Assembly (NCBI GenBank): GCA_018242605.1
Contig: JAFEBP010000001.1
Span: 136,118-200,117 of the forward strand
From: Planctomycetota bacterium
Lineage (GTDB): Bacteria; Planctomycetota; Phycisphaerae; Phycisphaerales; UBA1924
Direction: 5' to 3'
DNA length: 64,000 bases
The notes beneath the pieces are model-generated. The model was not told the DNA's origin, did no database searches, and saw nothing but the letters and a program-made list of their open reading frames with translations. Shown piece after piece: positions 9,282 through 18,878 of this stretch (the first letter of the stretch is position 1; the number at the start of each line of letters is the position of its first letter). The translations under genes and the position numbers were made by a program.

Positions 9282-9513
9282 CCAGACAACAGGCAGACTC
9301 CGGTGCGGCGACTACTCGACAATCGTGATCGGACGCGTTTTGACAGCGCGGCCTCCGCAGAGTTGTCGCGAATTTGACATAACACTTCTCTGGCCTTGCA
9401 CGCAACCCACCCATGGTGCATGCTCGTATCTAGAAATGGGTGCTGGGCGCCCTTCGTGCGCGGTGGCACCGCCGCGCGACTTTCTACGGCTGAGAACAAC
9501 AAGAGAGAGTTCG

Positions 9514-11361
9514 ATGGCTATCAAATACCTTACAAAACTCGGCGCGCGGCGTCGCGTTGTGGAAGTGGCTTGGCTGAGCGCGTTGTTGGGGGTGGGTGTT
9601 GCGGTCTGTGTGGCCACGGTGAACACCACTTCGACGGATTTCTACATCCCGGGCACTCAGCCCAACAAACTGACTCAGCGGATCGCGAACGCCGGCGGCT
9701 GTCAGGCCTGCCATGGTTACTACGACCCGCAGACCGAGCCATTCGCGTTGTGGTCGTCGAGCATGATGGCGCAGGCGACTCGCGATCCGATTTTCCACGC
9801 CTGTCTTGCGATCGCCAACCAGGACGCCGCGTTCGCGGGCGAGCTCTGTTTGCGGTGTCACACGCCGGGCGGCTTCCTGATGGGGCGTGTGGATGATCCC
9901 AGCGGCGCGAACTTGCAGTCAATCGACATGCAGGGCGTCTCCTGCAACGTCTGTCATCGAATGGTGGATCCTGACCACACCCCCGGCGTCGATCCCGAGG
10001 AGGACGTTCCGATCCTGAACTCGATCGCGGTCCCCGTGGGTCAGCCTCACAGCGGCTCGATGATCGTCGATCCATTCGATGTTCGGCGCGGGCCCTTTGA
10101 CATCAGTCAGATCAATCCGCACCCGTGGCTCCAGTCGCCGTTCCACCGGTCGTCCACGATGTGCGCCACGTGCCACGACGTGAGCAACCCCGTGTACGAA
10201 CGCCAGCCCGACGGTTCGTATGCGCTCGGAACGTTGGACGCACGCCACCCCACGCTCAACAAGTACGACATGTACCCGATCGAGCGCACCTACAGCGAAT
10301 GGTCCCAGAGCCTGTTCGCCACCGGACCAGTGGAAATGGGTGGTCGCTTCGGTGGCAACCGTTCGGCGGTGGCCTCCTGCCAGGACTGCCACATGCCCAG
10401 CACGACAGGCACGGGCTGCAACCCGGACATCGGACCCCCGGTGCGCAACGACATGCCGCGGCACTTCTTTAACGGCGCGAACACCTGGGTCCTTCGCGGC
10501 GTGCGTGCCTTGTACGACGATGCCGAGACGTTCCTCTCCGAGGAACTCGTGAACGATTCGATCGCCCGCGCCCAGGACATGCTCCGCCGCGCCAGTGATC
10601 TCACGGTCACTCAGGCCGGACAGTTCATCAACGCCCGGATCGTCAACTTCTCCGGCCACAAACTCCCCACCGGTTATGCCGAAGGCCGGCGGATGTGGGT
10701 CAACGTCAAGTACTTCAACGCTCAGGGCGTCGTGATCGACGAGCGGGGCGGTTACAACCCCGCCACCGCGGAACTTGTTGAATCGAACACCAAGATCTAC
10801 GAGGCGGTGCAGGGGCTGGACGCCGCCGTCGCGGCCGCCACGGGCCATCCGTTCGGGCCGGGGTTCCACTTCGCCATCAATAACACGTACTTCAAGGACA
10901 ACCGCATCCCGCCGATGGGATTCACGAACGCCGCGTTCGCGGCGGTGCAGGCATCTCCCGTCGATGCCACGTACTTCGACGGCCAATACTGGGATGACAC
11001 GCTGTACGACGTGCCGCAGGGCGCGGTGCGGGCCGAGGTGCGTGTTTTCCACCAGACGACCACCAAGGAGTACATCGAGTTCCTCCGTGACCACAACACC
11101 ACCAACACGGCGGGGCAGATCGCCTACGACCAGTGGGTGCTGCACGGCAAGAGCCCGCCGACCGAGATGGACTTCGTCTCGATCGACATCAACACCTGTC
11201 TGGCCGACGTCAACAACGACGGCGGCGTGGACGGCTCGGACGTTGAAGCTTTCTTTGTCGCTTGGCAGAACGCCGAGGTGCTCGGCGACTTCAACGCCGA
11301 CGGCGGGGTAGACGGAGCCGATGTCGAGGCGTTCTTCCGGGCGTGGGAATCGGGCTGCTGA
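9514..11361 (+). CDS. Secreted multihaem cytochrome c with C-terminal GC-type dockerin tail
   Basis: 615 residues with the ATG preceded by AGAGAGAG. Residues 15-36 form an N-terminal membrane/signal segment. Five haem-binding CxxCH motifs are visible: CQACH (63), CLRCH (112), CNVCH (144), CATCH (217) and CQDCH (near 290). They suit a covalently attached c-type cytochrome working outside the cytoplasmic membrane. A beta-rich region follows, and the last 55 residues hold two EF-hand-like loops (DVNNDGGVDGSDVEAFF, DFNADGGVDGADVEAFF) and a terminal Gly-Cys. The next gene encodes a membrane cytochrome, so an electron-transfer pair is plausible. Electron donor and acceptor are unknown. Confidence 0.87.
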   Translation: MAIKYLTKLGARRRVVEVAWLSALLGVGVAVCVATVNTTSTDFYIPGTQPNKLTQRIANAGGCQACHGYYDPQTEPFALWSSSMMAQATRDPIFHACLAIANQDAAFAGELCLRCHTPGGFLMGRVDDPSGANLQSIDMQGVSCNVCHRMVDPDHTPGVDPEEDVPILNSIAVPVGQPHSGSMIVDPFDVRRGPFDISQINPHPWLQSPFHRSSTMCATCHDVSNPVYERQPDGSYALGTLDARHPTLNKYDMYPIERTYSEWSQSLFATGPVEMGGRFGGNRSAVASCQDCHMPSTTGTGCNPDIGPPVRNDMPRHFFNGANTWVLRGVRALYDDAETFLSEELVNDSIARAQDMLRRASDLTVTQAGQFINARIVNFSGHKLPTGYAEGRRMWVNVKYFNAQGVVIDERGGYNPATAELVESNTKIYEAVQGLDAAVAAATGHPFGPGFHFAINNTYFKDNRIPPMGFTNAAFAAVQASPVDATYFDGQYWDDTLYDVPQGAVRAEVRVFHQTTTKEYIEFLRDHNTTNTAGQIAYDQWVLHGKSPPTEMDFVSIDINTCLADVNNDGGVDGSDVEAFFVAWQNAEVLGDFNADGGVDGADVEAFFRAWESGC

Positions 11362-11468
11362 AGCCGGTGTTGCGGGTCTTTGGCAGAGTTTGACAAAACG
11401 GTGTCCCTCGCTCGCTGGGAAATGCCGATGGTGCGCCGTTGCCGCGGTCCGCGATATCCTCTGTGGTC

Positions 11469-12869
11469 ATGATCCACATGCTCGCCGCGGCGCTGAACGA
11501 TCCCGACGCCTGGCTCAGGGTGGCCGCGAGGCTGCACCCGGTGGTGGTGCACTTCCCGATCGCTCTGCTTCTCACGGCGGCCGGCGTGGAACTGTGGCGA
11601 ATCGCGCGGCGGGGCGTGACGCCGGCGACAACGGCACTCACGTGCTGCGGGCTCGCGGTGCCGGCGGCGGCCGCCGCGGCGGTGGCGGGATGGCTGCACG
11701 CGGATCTTGAATCGCACGCGAAGACCCTGGGGCCCGCGATGGAACTGCACCGGTGGGTGGCGATCGGCGCATCCGTCGCGGCATTGATCGCGTGGTGGCT
11801 CGGGCTGATCGCACGCACGCCCGCAAACCTCCGCGCCCGCCGCTGGTGGGTCTTCGTGCTGTTCGTAAGCGCAGGGGGCATGGGCGCATCGGGCCACCTG
11901 GGCGGTTCGATGGTGTGGGGAGACGGCTACATACTCAAGCCCTTGTTCGGCGCCGCGCCAGCGAAAGAAGCCGTGCCACGACCGATGCGGCTGGCGCCGG
12001 CGGGCACGATACTGACGGTGCGGTACGCGGATCAGATATCGCCGATCTTTGAACGCCGATGCGTCGAGTGTCACAACGCGTCCAAACTCAAGGGCGGACT
12101 GCGTCTGGACTTGCTCGCCGCGGCGTTTGATGTGGAGCAAGACCTGTGGGCGATCCTTCCGGGTGATCCCGATGGCAGCGAACTGGTCGCCCGCATCGCC
12201 CCCGATGCCGGCAACAAGGAACGCATGCCCCCCAAGGGGGAGCGGCTGACCGCTGAAGAGATCTCGCTGATTCGAACATGGATCCAGGAGGGCGCTTGGG
12301 AGGGAACGGAAGGTCAGACACCCCCGGCGGAATCGCCGTCCACATCCCCATCGCCGCGGGCTGCAACTCCTCAAGGACCGGATGAGGTCCGAGCGACGGC
12401 GGCGTGGAGCGAAGCGGAGCAGGCGGCGATCGCAGCGGTTCGAGCGGCGGGCGGACGGGCCGAACCTGTCGCCTTGGGGGATGAACGCCTCGACATCAAC
12501 CTGAGCGTGGGCGCGCCGACGGATGAGACGCTCGCGGCAATGCACGCGGTTGAGGGCCGGATCGCGCAGCTCAATCTCGCCGGTTCTCGGGTGAGCGAAA
12601 GCGCTGTCTTGGGGCTCATCTCCAACTGCGTCGCACTTCGTGTGCTGGATGTTTCTCGCACCTCGTGCGGAGATGCGACCGCGGCGGCGGCGGCGAAGCT
12701 CCCCGTGCTGGAGCGTGCAAACTTCTTTGGCTGCTCGCTCACCGACGAAGGGCTGCGGGGCCTGGCGAGATTGAAGTGGATCGGAGTTGCGGCCACTGGT
12801 GTTACGCCCGCCGCGGCGGATCAACTGCGTGCTAAAGGCGTACGAGTCGAGACCGGTTCGGAGCGGTGA
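11469..12869 (+). CDS. Membrane-anchored planctomycete-type cytochrome c with leucine-rich-repeat tail
   Basis: 466 residues. The first 150 residues have about four hydrophobic spans and a RLHPVVVHFPIALLL opening typical of DUF2231-type quinol/haem membrane domains. Around residue 185 begins a planctomycete cytochrome C domain with RRCVECHN (C198, C201, H202 for covalent haem) and the downstream MPPKGERL methionine region expected for axial ligation. A proline-rich linker follows. Residues 350-466 form LRR-like repeats (AQLNLAGSRVSESAVL, LRVLDVSRT). I use ATG 11469, since the upstream TTG at 11439 adds nothing conserved. It directly follows the multihaem cytochrome gene. Confidence 0.82.
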   Translation: MIHMLAAALNDPDAWLRVAARLHPVVVHFPIALLLTAAGVELWRIARRGVTPATTALTCCGLAVPAAAAAAVAGWLHADLESHAKTLGPAMELHRWVAIGASVAALIAWWLGLIARTPANLRARRWWVFVLFVSAGGMGASGHLGGSMVWGDGYILKPLFGAAPAKEAVPRPMRLAPAGTILTVRYADQISPIFERRCVECHNASKLKGGLRLDLLAAAFDVEQDLWAILPGDPDGSELVARIAPDAGNKERMPPKGERLTAEEISLIRTWIQEGAWEGTEGQTPPAESPSTSPSPRAATPQGPDEVRATAAWSEAEQAAIAAVRAAGGRAEPVALGDERLDINLSVGAPTDETLAAMHAVEGRIAQLNLAGSRVSESAVLGLISNCVALRVLDVSRTSCGDATAAAAAKLPVLERANFFGCSLTDEGLRGLARLKWIGVAATGVTPAAADQLRAKGVRVETGSER

Positions 12870-12887
12870 TGGGCGGGCGCGGGCAAG

Positions 12888-12920
12888 AAAAACAGACGGG
12901 CCGCGGCACGCCGCGACCCG
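12888..12920 (-). terminator. Rho-independent terminator of the pseudopilin gene
   Basis: On the minus strand, 30 bp after the stop of the gene ending at 12951, a 9-bp GC-rich stem (12912-12920 with 12897-12905, one G-U pair) with a 6-nt loop is followed after 4 nt by five U residues (12892-12888). The plus-strand side has no U run, so it serves mainly the minus-strand gene. Confidence 0.75.
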
Positions 12921-12950
12921 CCTGATTCATCGTTCGATGTCGATCGCCGC

Positions 12951-14042
12951 TTACTTGGGTTCGGTGCCGCCGTAGTCAACACCCTTGAGCCCGCGGCGGC
13001 TCCAGCGGTAGAAGCCCGGGAGCGAAACGGACGATCCGCCGCCGCGGATCGGGGTTTCCCACGCCGCGGGTGTGTATTGCACCATCAACGGGCTCGTGGA
13101 GTTCGGAGTGGATGGATCCCATCCCGAGTTGGCGTCGATCGGGATGGTGACGCCGTTCTCGAGGGGGTCGCGGGCGGGGCCGGTCCGCAGCACGCGGACT
13201 GAGGCATCGTAGAACAGCAGGGGCGCGACAGCGTCGGCGTAGCCGTAGTAGAACTGCGCCTTGCCGCGGTGGCGGACCTGCAGGTCGTACATCTGGACCT
13301 TCTGCGAAAGGAATGAAATCTCAGTCACCTTGCGGCGACCCAAGTACGCGCCCGGATCGGTGACGTTGGTGGGGTTGACGAAATAATACAAGTTGTGGGC
13401 GGTGGCTTGCGTTACGCCCGGTCCGTTGTCGCAGCGGTCCGGAGCGTAGTGGCAATACACGTGCTCGTACGTCGAGGAATATGGCCAGCGCGGGCTGAGC
13501 GGGTTGGGTGCGGGGTTGAACGCTCCTTGCATGAAGCCGATCGGATCGGACTGCCAGAGGTTGCGGTTGCGGTCCTCGGGGCAGACCACCAGCTTCTCCG
13601 GGAGGCGGCTGGCGAGATAGTCCTGGAGCACCAAGTGCGTGTACAGCACATCGGGGATCCAACCGTTGATCTGTGGCAGCGACGCGGCGTCTCGACCAGT
13701 CCGGCGGCGGATGATGTCGATGGCCTGAGCGCTGTGGGCTTCAAGGGCGTTATTGCCGGCGCCGGCGGCTTGCGCGATCAGGTCCGGGTAGGTGAGCAGG
13801 CTGGCAGTCTTGGAACTGATGGTGAATGCGTAGAGCTTGTCCTGGTAGTCGGCGGTATAAGACTGCGTAGCGGTGCCCAGTTCCTTCATGTTCGACAGAC
13901 AGATGGTGGTGCGGCCGGACCGTCTGGCTTCGCCCAGAGAAGGAAGCAGAATGCCGATCAGCAGCGCGATGACCGCGATGACGACCAGCAGCTCAATCAG
14001 TGTGAACGCGTTGCGGCGCGGATGTGCACGAACGTGGGCCAT
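12951..14042 (-). CDS. Type II secretion/type IV pilin-like protein (prepilin N-terminal methylation motif)
   Basis: 363 residues. An ideal AGGAGG lies 6 nt before this ATG, which is why the start 21 bp further upstream was not used. Residues 10-35 contain NAFTLIELLVVIAVIALLIG, the class III prepilin signal: cleavage before Phe, methylation, then a hydrophobic helix. The body is the H-X9-DG-type pseudopilin found in large numbers in planctomycetes, with a CLSNMKELG helix after the transmembrane segment and cysteine-bearing loops. It would be cleaved by prepilin peptidase and assembled into a pseudopilus or act on its own at the membrane; no secretion-machine genes are nearby. It has its own promoter and terminator, so it is monocistronic. 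Confidence 0.88.
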   Translation of the reverse strand: MAHVRAHPRRNAFTLIELLVVIAVIALLIGILLPSLGEARRSGRTTICLSNMKELGTATQSYTADYQDKLYAFTISSKTASLLTYPDLIAQAAGAGNNALEAHSAQAIDIIRRRTGRDAASLPQINGWIPDVLYTHLVLQDYLASRLPEKLVVCPEDRNRNLWQSDPIGFMQGAFNPAPNPLSPRWPYSSTYEHVYCHYAPDRCDNGPGVTQATAHNLYYFVNPTNVTDPGAYLGRRKVTEISFLSQKVQMYDLQVRHRGKAQFYYGYADAVAPLLFYDASVRVLRTGPARDPLENGVTIPIDANSGWDPSTPNSTSPLMVQYTPAAWETPIRGGGSSVSLPGFYRWSRRGLKGVDYGGTEPK

Positions 14043-14155
14043 GCAGGGCCTCCTGAGTTGCACTCTCTTGGATTGTCACACACGAAACAACTACCAGTTG
14101 CGGCGAATGCCGTCTTTCAGAGAGACGCCTTGACGCGTCCACTCTCTGTTATTCC

Positions 14156-14184
14156 AAAATACCACACTCGGCCTTCCGTGTCAA
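14156..14184 (-). promoter_or_regulatory. Sigma-70-type promoter of the pseudopilin gene
   Basis: On the minus strand, TTGACA (14184-14179) is separated by exactly 17 bp from TATTTT (14161-14156). This is a near-consensus -35/-10 pair in a GC-rich genome, about 110 nt upstream of the pseudopilin ATG, and it predicts a leader of roughly 105 nt. Confidence 0.6.
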
Positions 14185-14286
14185 TAGCAAAATCCGAACT
14201 CAACGCCTCAGCGAAGTATCCGGCACTCTACCCTCCACCCCCTGCCTCCCGACTCCACCCCAACCGCCGCCGACTTCCGCAGATTG

Positions 14287-15492
14287 ATGCCGTTGCACAT
14301 TCTCGCGGTGGTCTTGCTTCAATCCACCTCAAACACGCTTTTGGCGATCCTACCCGTCTTCGTTCAAAAGCGGTTCGGTGCCGGAGAATGGGAAACCCTG
14401 CTCATCACCGCGGCCCCCACGGTGCTGTTCACGCTGTCGATTTTCTGGAACGACCTGTTCTCTCGTCGGAAATTCGGCCGTTACATGGCCATTTTTTGGG
14501 TCGTATTCTGCCTTCCCGGGGCGTTTATGGGCTTCGCCCAGTCGTATTGGATGGTGCTGGTGCCCCATTTGATTGCCTCAATTGGGGGGGCGGGTTACCA
14601 CCCCGCCGCGGGCACGGTGTTGCGTCGGCTGTACGCTCCCGCGGCCCAGGGACGCATCTACAGCGTCGTCTGGGCGATCTCTCTGCTCGCCGGGGCGGGA
14701 TTGGCGTTCGGCGTGGGAAAGGCCCTGGAACACGACGAGAGTGCGTTCCGCTGGATCATGCCTCTGGCATCGGGCATGCAGATGGTCGGCGTGCTGATCT
14801 TCGTGATGTTGGCGAGGATTGTGGGGGCCGACGAGGGTCGCGTGAAAGTGGACGACCGCGAACATTCGCTCGCCCGGATCTGGGAGCCCGTGACGCACAC
14901 CAAGGAAGTGCTCAAGGCCGATCCGGTCTTCGCCCGCTACGAAGCCGCGTACATGACGTACGGAGTGGGGTGGATGATCGCGTACGCCCTGTTGCCCACG
15001 CTGGTGACGAAAAAGCTGAACTTGCCGTACGACCAGGCCGCGGGAAGCACGCAAGTGGCGTATCTCATCGGCATGGTGGCCATGTTGTGGCCGGCGGGCT
15101 GGCTGATGGATCGGTTGGGCGCGGTGCGCAGCACGGGGCTTTCCTTCGCGCTGCTCGCGTTCTATCCGCTCGGCCTGATCTTCGCGGGTGACTCCAGGCA
15201 ACTGGCGGCGGTGAGCTTTTTCTACGGCATCGCTCACGCTGGCGCGAGCGTGGGCTGGATGCTTGGGCCGGTGTCGCTCGCGCCGACGCCGGAGAAGGTG
15301 CCCCAGTATGTCGCCATTCACGCGACATTCGTCGGCCTTCGAGGCAAGATCTTCCAGTTGATGGGTGTCGCCGTGTACTCGATCTCAAAGGGGTTCGGCT
15401 GGCCGTTCGCGCTCGCCGCGGCGGCGTTCGCCTGGAGCGCGGTCCAGATGTGGCAACTGCACAGTCGGATGCGAGACCGACGGGCGTCGTGA
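14287..15492 (+). CDS. Major facilitator superfamily transporter
   Basis: 401 residues with about 12 hydrophobic segments. A basic loop after the second span (FSRRKFGRYM) occupies the place of the MFS loop motif, and GAGYHPAAGTVLRRLYAPAAQGR follows span 4. A longer central cytoplasmic region (residues about 180-215) separates the two six-helix halves. The HPAAG segment resembles fosmidomycin-resistance/nitrate-type MFS subfamilies, but the substrate is not clear. A TTG lies directly before the ATG and is an alternative start. It diverges from the pseudopilin gene, with a 244-bp intergenic region between them. Confidence 0.85.
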   Translation: MPLHILAVVLLQSTSNTLLAILPVFVQKRFGAGEWETLLITAAPTVLFTLSIFWNDLFSRRKFGRYMAIFWVVFCLPGAFMGFAQSYWMVLVPHLIASIGGAGYHPAAGTVLRRLYAPAAQGRIYSVVWAISLLAGAGLAFGVGKALEHDESAFRWIMPLASGMQMVGVLIFVMLARIVGADEGRVKVDDREHSLARIWEPVTHTKEVLKADPVFARYEAAYMTYGVGWMIAYALLPTLVTKKLNLPYDQAAGSTQVAYLIGMVAMLWPAGWLMDRLGAVRSTGLSFALLAFYPLGLIFAGDSRQLAAVSFFYGIAHAGASVGWMLGPVSLAPTPEKVPQYVAIHATFVGLRGKIFQLMGVAVYSISKGFGWPFALAAAAFAWSAVQMWQLHSRMRDRRAS

Positions 15493-15619
15493 CTTCTCCG
15501 CAAGACGTGAGCAACGCCGCCGCGCTGCCCACGCGAACCCACACACTGCAGTTCGGTGAAGCAACGCCGGTCTTGCAGCGGTTCAGCAAGCAATCATCCT
15601 TTTGGATCAAGCCCTTGTG

Positions 15620-16615
15620 TCACATGCACAGACGGGCGAGCACCGCAGCACGCACCAGCACGCCGTTGCTGACTTGGCGCAAGATCACGCTGCGCAAACC
15701 CTCGGCGACCGCCTCGTCGAGTTCGATGCCGCGGTTGATGGGACCAGGGTGCAGCACCACCGCGTTGGGTTTCATCAGGGCGGAGCGGTGGGGCAGGAGT
15801 GCGTACCGCTCGCGGTACTCGCGAATGGAGGCGATGCCGGGGGCGCGGGCCACCAGGGCCTGGCCCTTGGCGGCCTCGCCAGTGCGTTCGAACTGGATGC
15901 GCAGCATCATGATCGCATCGACGTCAGGCAGCACACGGTCCAGATCTCGCTCGATCGACACTCCCAGGCTGGCGATGCCTCCCGGAACGAACGTCGGCGG
16001 GCCTACGCACACCACCGTTGCCCCCAGCGTGGTGAGCGCCGCGATGCCCGAGCGTGCCACGCGCGAAGCGGCCACATCGCCCACGATTGCAACGCGCAGG
16101 CCGCCCAAATCGAAGTTCTTGGTGCGGCCGCAGCTCTCGGCGATCGTGTAGGTGTCGAGAAGTCCTTGCGTGGGGTGCTCGTGGCGGCCATCGCCGGCGT
16201 TGATCACCGGGCAAGCAACCGCCTCGGCGACCAACGCCGCCGCGCCGCTCTGCGAAGCCCGCACGATCATCGCCCGGACGCCCATGGCTTCGATGTTGCG
16301 GGCCGTGTCCGCGAGGCTCTCGCCCTTGTTTACGCTCGAGGAAGCGCCGTTGAGATCAACGCAGCGTGCTCCCAGCTTTGCGGCGGCGATCGTGAAACTC
16401 GTGCGGGTGCGGGTTGAATCTTCAAAGAAGAGATTCGCAAGCACCGCGTTCCCCAGCATCGGCTTGATCGTCTCCTTGGCCGCGAGGGTGCGGGCGGCGA
16501 TCAGGTACGCGCGGAGCTCTTCCGCGGGCATCCCCTGTAATCCGAGCAGGTCACGCGACGGCGCTTGCTTGGCAGCGCGGCGGGGCATCGGGCGGGGTCT
16601 GCTGGGAGGTGTCAT
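15620..16615 (-). CDS. pyrB: Aspartate carbamoyltransferase, catalytic subunit
   Basis: 331 residues, slightly longer than the usual 305-310 because of a basic N-terminal extension. It condenses carbamoyl phosphate with aspartate in pyrimidine synthesis. Motifs are FFEDSTRTRTSFTIAA (carbamoyl-phosphate site), NKGESLADTARNIEAMG, an INAGDGRHEHPTQGLLDT loop, VAIVGDVAASRVARS, and HPGPINRGIELD near the C-terminus. No pyrC, pyrI or pyrR is next to it, and I see no attenuator in the short upstream gap. An internal Met at 16588 is an alternative start. Confidence 0.95.
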   Translation of the reverse strand: MTPPSRPRPMPRRAAKQAPSRDLLGLQGMPAEELRAYLIAARTLAAKETIKPMLGNAVLANLFFEDSTRTRTSFTIAAAKLGARCVDLNGASSSVNKGESLADTARNIEAMGVRAMIVRASQSGAAALVAEAVACPVINAGDGRHEHPTQGLLDTYTIAESCGRTKNFDLGGLRVAIVGDVAASRVARSGIAALTTLGATVVCVGPPTFVPGGIASLGVSIERDLDRVLPDVDAIMMLRIQFERTGEAAKGQALVARAPGIASIREYRERYALLPHRSALMKPNAVVLHPGPINRGIELDEAVAEGLRSVILRQVSNGVLVRAAVLARLCM

Positions 16616-16732
16616 GCGCGAAGAGCGTAGGAAGGCAGAGAAACCGCAAGTCGCGGCCGGTCGGGCCGCATAGCGGTGGCGGACGAAACGGAGCCGGCCG
16701 GTGGACCATCTTGGAGCGATGATGGCTGGAGT

Positions 16733-17308
16733 TCAGGCGAGCGCCTCGAGCATGGGGGCGGCATCGCCGATGCCCAGGCGACTCGCGGATGGGGCGAACG
16801 GGGCGGAGATCCGCTCGTACGCCTCCCGGGGCAGATCGAGCGTGCCCCAGCGCAGGCTGCGGGGCTTCATGGAACGGGCGTAGTCGCGCACGGGCACGCT
16901 GCGCAGGGCATACCAACGGCCCTGATGTTCGAAGACTTCCTGGAAAAGGGCGTCGGGGGGTTGCTGCTCGCACCAGTAGACAAAGACGAACGCCGCCTGA
17001 AACTCCGGGCCAAAGAGGCGCTCCCAGCGTGAGAGGCTCTCCACGTCATCACGCGTGACCCAACATTCCAATCGTGAACCGCTGGCACGCCGACCCTTCA
17101 CTTCGGCGAGCAGGTTTCCGCCCTGGCCGTAGATGACGAAATCAAAGGACTTGAGCGCGGGGAGCGGCTCATCGCCGCCGCCGGCGACACGCTGCTCGCG
17201 TCCGGGCAGCAAGGCCTTCTTGGCCTCGTCGACCGCGACATACGGGATGCGCCGTCGACGCAAGTATGCCTCGAAGGCCTGCTCGTAGTGGTGACGCCGC
17301 TGGGCCAT
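16733..17308 (-). CDS. HYExAFE family protein
   Basis: 191 residues. The N-terminus reads HHYEQAFEAYLRRRRIPYVAVDEAKKAL, the signature that names the HYExAFE family of planctomycetes. Further on are LKSFDFVIYGQGG, LLAEVKGRR and FVFVYWC, an order (Asp, then ExK) that recalls PD-(D/E)xK nuclease-fold proteins. Nuclease activity has not been shown and is only inferred from the D...ExK pattern. It lies 43 bp after the glycosyltransferase gene on the same strand and may be transcribed with the glycan operon. Confidence 0.82.
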   Translation of the reverse strand: MAQRRHHYEQAFEAYLRRRRIPYVAVDEAKKALLPGREQRVAGGGDEPLPALKSFDFVIYGQGGNLLAEVKGRRASGSRLECWVTRDDVESLSRWERLFGPEFQAAFVFVYWCEQQPPDALFQEVFEHQGRWYALRSVPVRDYARSMKPRSLRWGTLDLPREAYERISAPFAPSASRLGIGDAAPMLEALA

Positions 17309-17351
17309 ACCACAGGATAGCGGGGGTGTGCGCGGTCGGGCTTGAGCAAGG

Positions 17352-18878
17352 CTACTCGTACAGCCGCACGATCTTCATTCCGCGAAACACACCCGCGCGG
17401 GCCGCCATGTCTTCCTGGTGGATGTAGGAACTGAGCACAACGGCGGTGGCGCCGGTGGGGCCGGGGGGACGCTGGACGGTCCATGGGCCGATCTGGCTGC
17501 CATACGCCTCGGGGTTGTCGTCGGTCACGGCGACGATGCGAGAGGCAAACTCGCCGAACACGCCGCACAGTTCGCGGGTGTGCCGTCCAGCGCCGTGGAG
17601 GATGATGCGTTGGTCCGGCAGCCCGTTTAAGACACGCCGGATGCGGTCGGCAGCGCCGGCGGGGACGATCGCCGCACTGCCGGTGAAGGCAAAGCTGACA
17701 CCGGCAGGCCACAACGGGGCGGGTGCTGCCGCGCACTGTCTCAGAACGGACACCACCGCGTGCGCGTGCCGGGCGATCGACACGTTGGCGGCGCTGCGCC
17801 AAGCGTTGAAAGAGAGCGTTCGAGTGAGCTCAGGATCTCCCAGGTGCACTGACTTGATGGTGTCAGCGAAACGTGCGCCATGCACAGCGTTGTCTTCGTC
17901 CGGCTCCACGAGCTGTCCATTCAAACCGTGCTCGATCACGTCCTGGGCCCCCGAGCGCACACGGGAGACTACCGGGATGCACCCTTGTCCCAGCGCTTCC
18001 AGCATGGCAAGGCTCAGGCCCTCGGCACGCGAGGGGAGCACGAACAAGTCCGCCGCGGCGAACTGATCCGCGAGTTCGTCGGGAGGCACGGGCGGCACGC
18101 GGGTGATCCGCCCGGCGCGCTGGGCCGCCGCGGCGTCGATCGCGGTCGTCGCGGGTCCGTCGCCGATGATCGTGAGACGATGCGGGACACCGCTTCGGCT
18201 CAGGCAGTCGCTCATGTCTATGAGCGTTGAGATTCGCTTCACGCCTTCTTCCACTCGCCCAGCGTACAGGATGCGCCATGGACGGTCGGTGCCGAAATCA
18301 CGGCGCGGCGCTGCGGGAGCAACCGGCACCCCGTACGGCACCAGGTAAACCTCGCGGTCGGGCAGCATGTGGGCGAGCGCATCGCGTGTGGCGTGGCTGA
18401 CGGCGACGAAGGCGCTGAGCGAGGGGGCGTAGTGCGCGAGCACAGCGCGGTCGTACGCGCTGTCGAGGTGGCACCAGCCGATGCAGCGGACGCGATCGGG
18501 GTTGCGTGCCGCGGCCGCCGCGGCGATGCCGTAGCAATCTCCGTGCAGATTCGGTGAGAGCACGACCGGCCCGTTCCCCGACATATAGGCGATGGCGGAT
18601 TGATAGTCCGGTACGTATTGCTCGATCTCCCCGTGGCACGCTTCTACGGCGGGCAGATGCTCCATATGGAAGAGCCGCACACGCGGATGGGTGGGGATCG
18701 CCAGGGGCGCGTACTGGCCGACCGACCGGTGCAGGATCAGCCCGGTGTCGTGCCCCAGTTCGGCCAGCGCGTTCACGAGCCGCACCGCCCACGTTGCGAC
18801 GCCGCTGACATACAGCCCGCCCGGAAGGGCGATGAGCAGGGCCGGAGCGCGGGTGGTGGCGGGGCTTCTCACAGGCAT
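17352..18878 (-). CDS. GT4-type glycosyltransferase with C-terminal Rossmann-like domain
   Basis: 508 residues. Residues 1-370 form a GT-B enzyme: a glycine-rich GGLYVSGVATWAVRL acceptor loop at the N-terminus, RILYAGRVEEGVKRI and IIGDGPA in the donor domain, and the EGLSLAMLEALGQG retaining motif (E-x7-E). It would move a sugar from a nucleotide donor to a glycan at the cytoplasmic membrane face. Residues 395-508 are an extra domain with IILHGAGRHTRELCGVF and VAVTDDNPEAYG, like the Rossmann-like tails of sugar-modifying proteins. The ATG overlaps the stop of the upstream gene (TGATG); a GTG one codon earlier gives a 4-bp overlap. Confidence 0.87.
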   Translation of the reverse strand: MPVRSPATTRAPALLIALPGGLYVSGVATWAVRLVNALAELGHDTGLILHRSVGQYAPLAIPTHPRVRLFHMEHLPAVEACHGEIEQYVPDYQSAIAYMSGNGPVVLSPNLHGDCYGIAAAAAARNPDRVRCIGWCHLDSAYDRAVLAHYAPSLSAFVAVSHATRDALAHMLPDREVYLVPYGVPVAPAAPRRDFGTDRPWRILYAGRVEEGVKRISTLIDMSDCLSRSGVPHRLTIIGDGPATTAIDAAAAQRAGRITRVPPVPPDELADQFAAADLFVLPSRAEGLSLAMLEALGQGCIPVVSRVRSGAQDVIEHGLNGQLVEPDEDNAVHGARFADTIKSVHLGDPELTRTLSFNAWRSAANVSIARHAHAVVSVLRQCAAAPAPLWPAGVSFAFTGSAAIVPAGAADRIRRVLNGLPDQRIILHGAGRHTRELCGVFGEFASRIVAVTDDNPEAYGSQIGPWTVQRPPGPTGATAVVLSSYIHQEDMAARAGVFRGMKIVRLYE

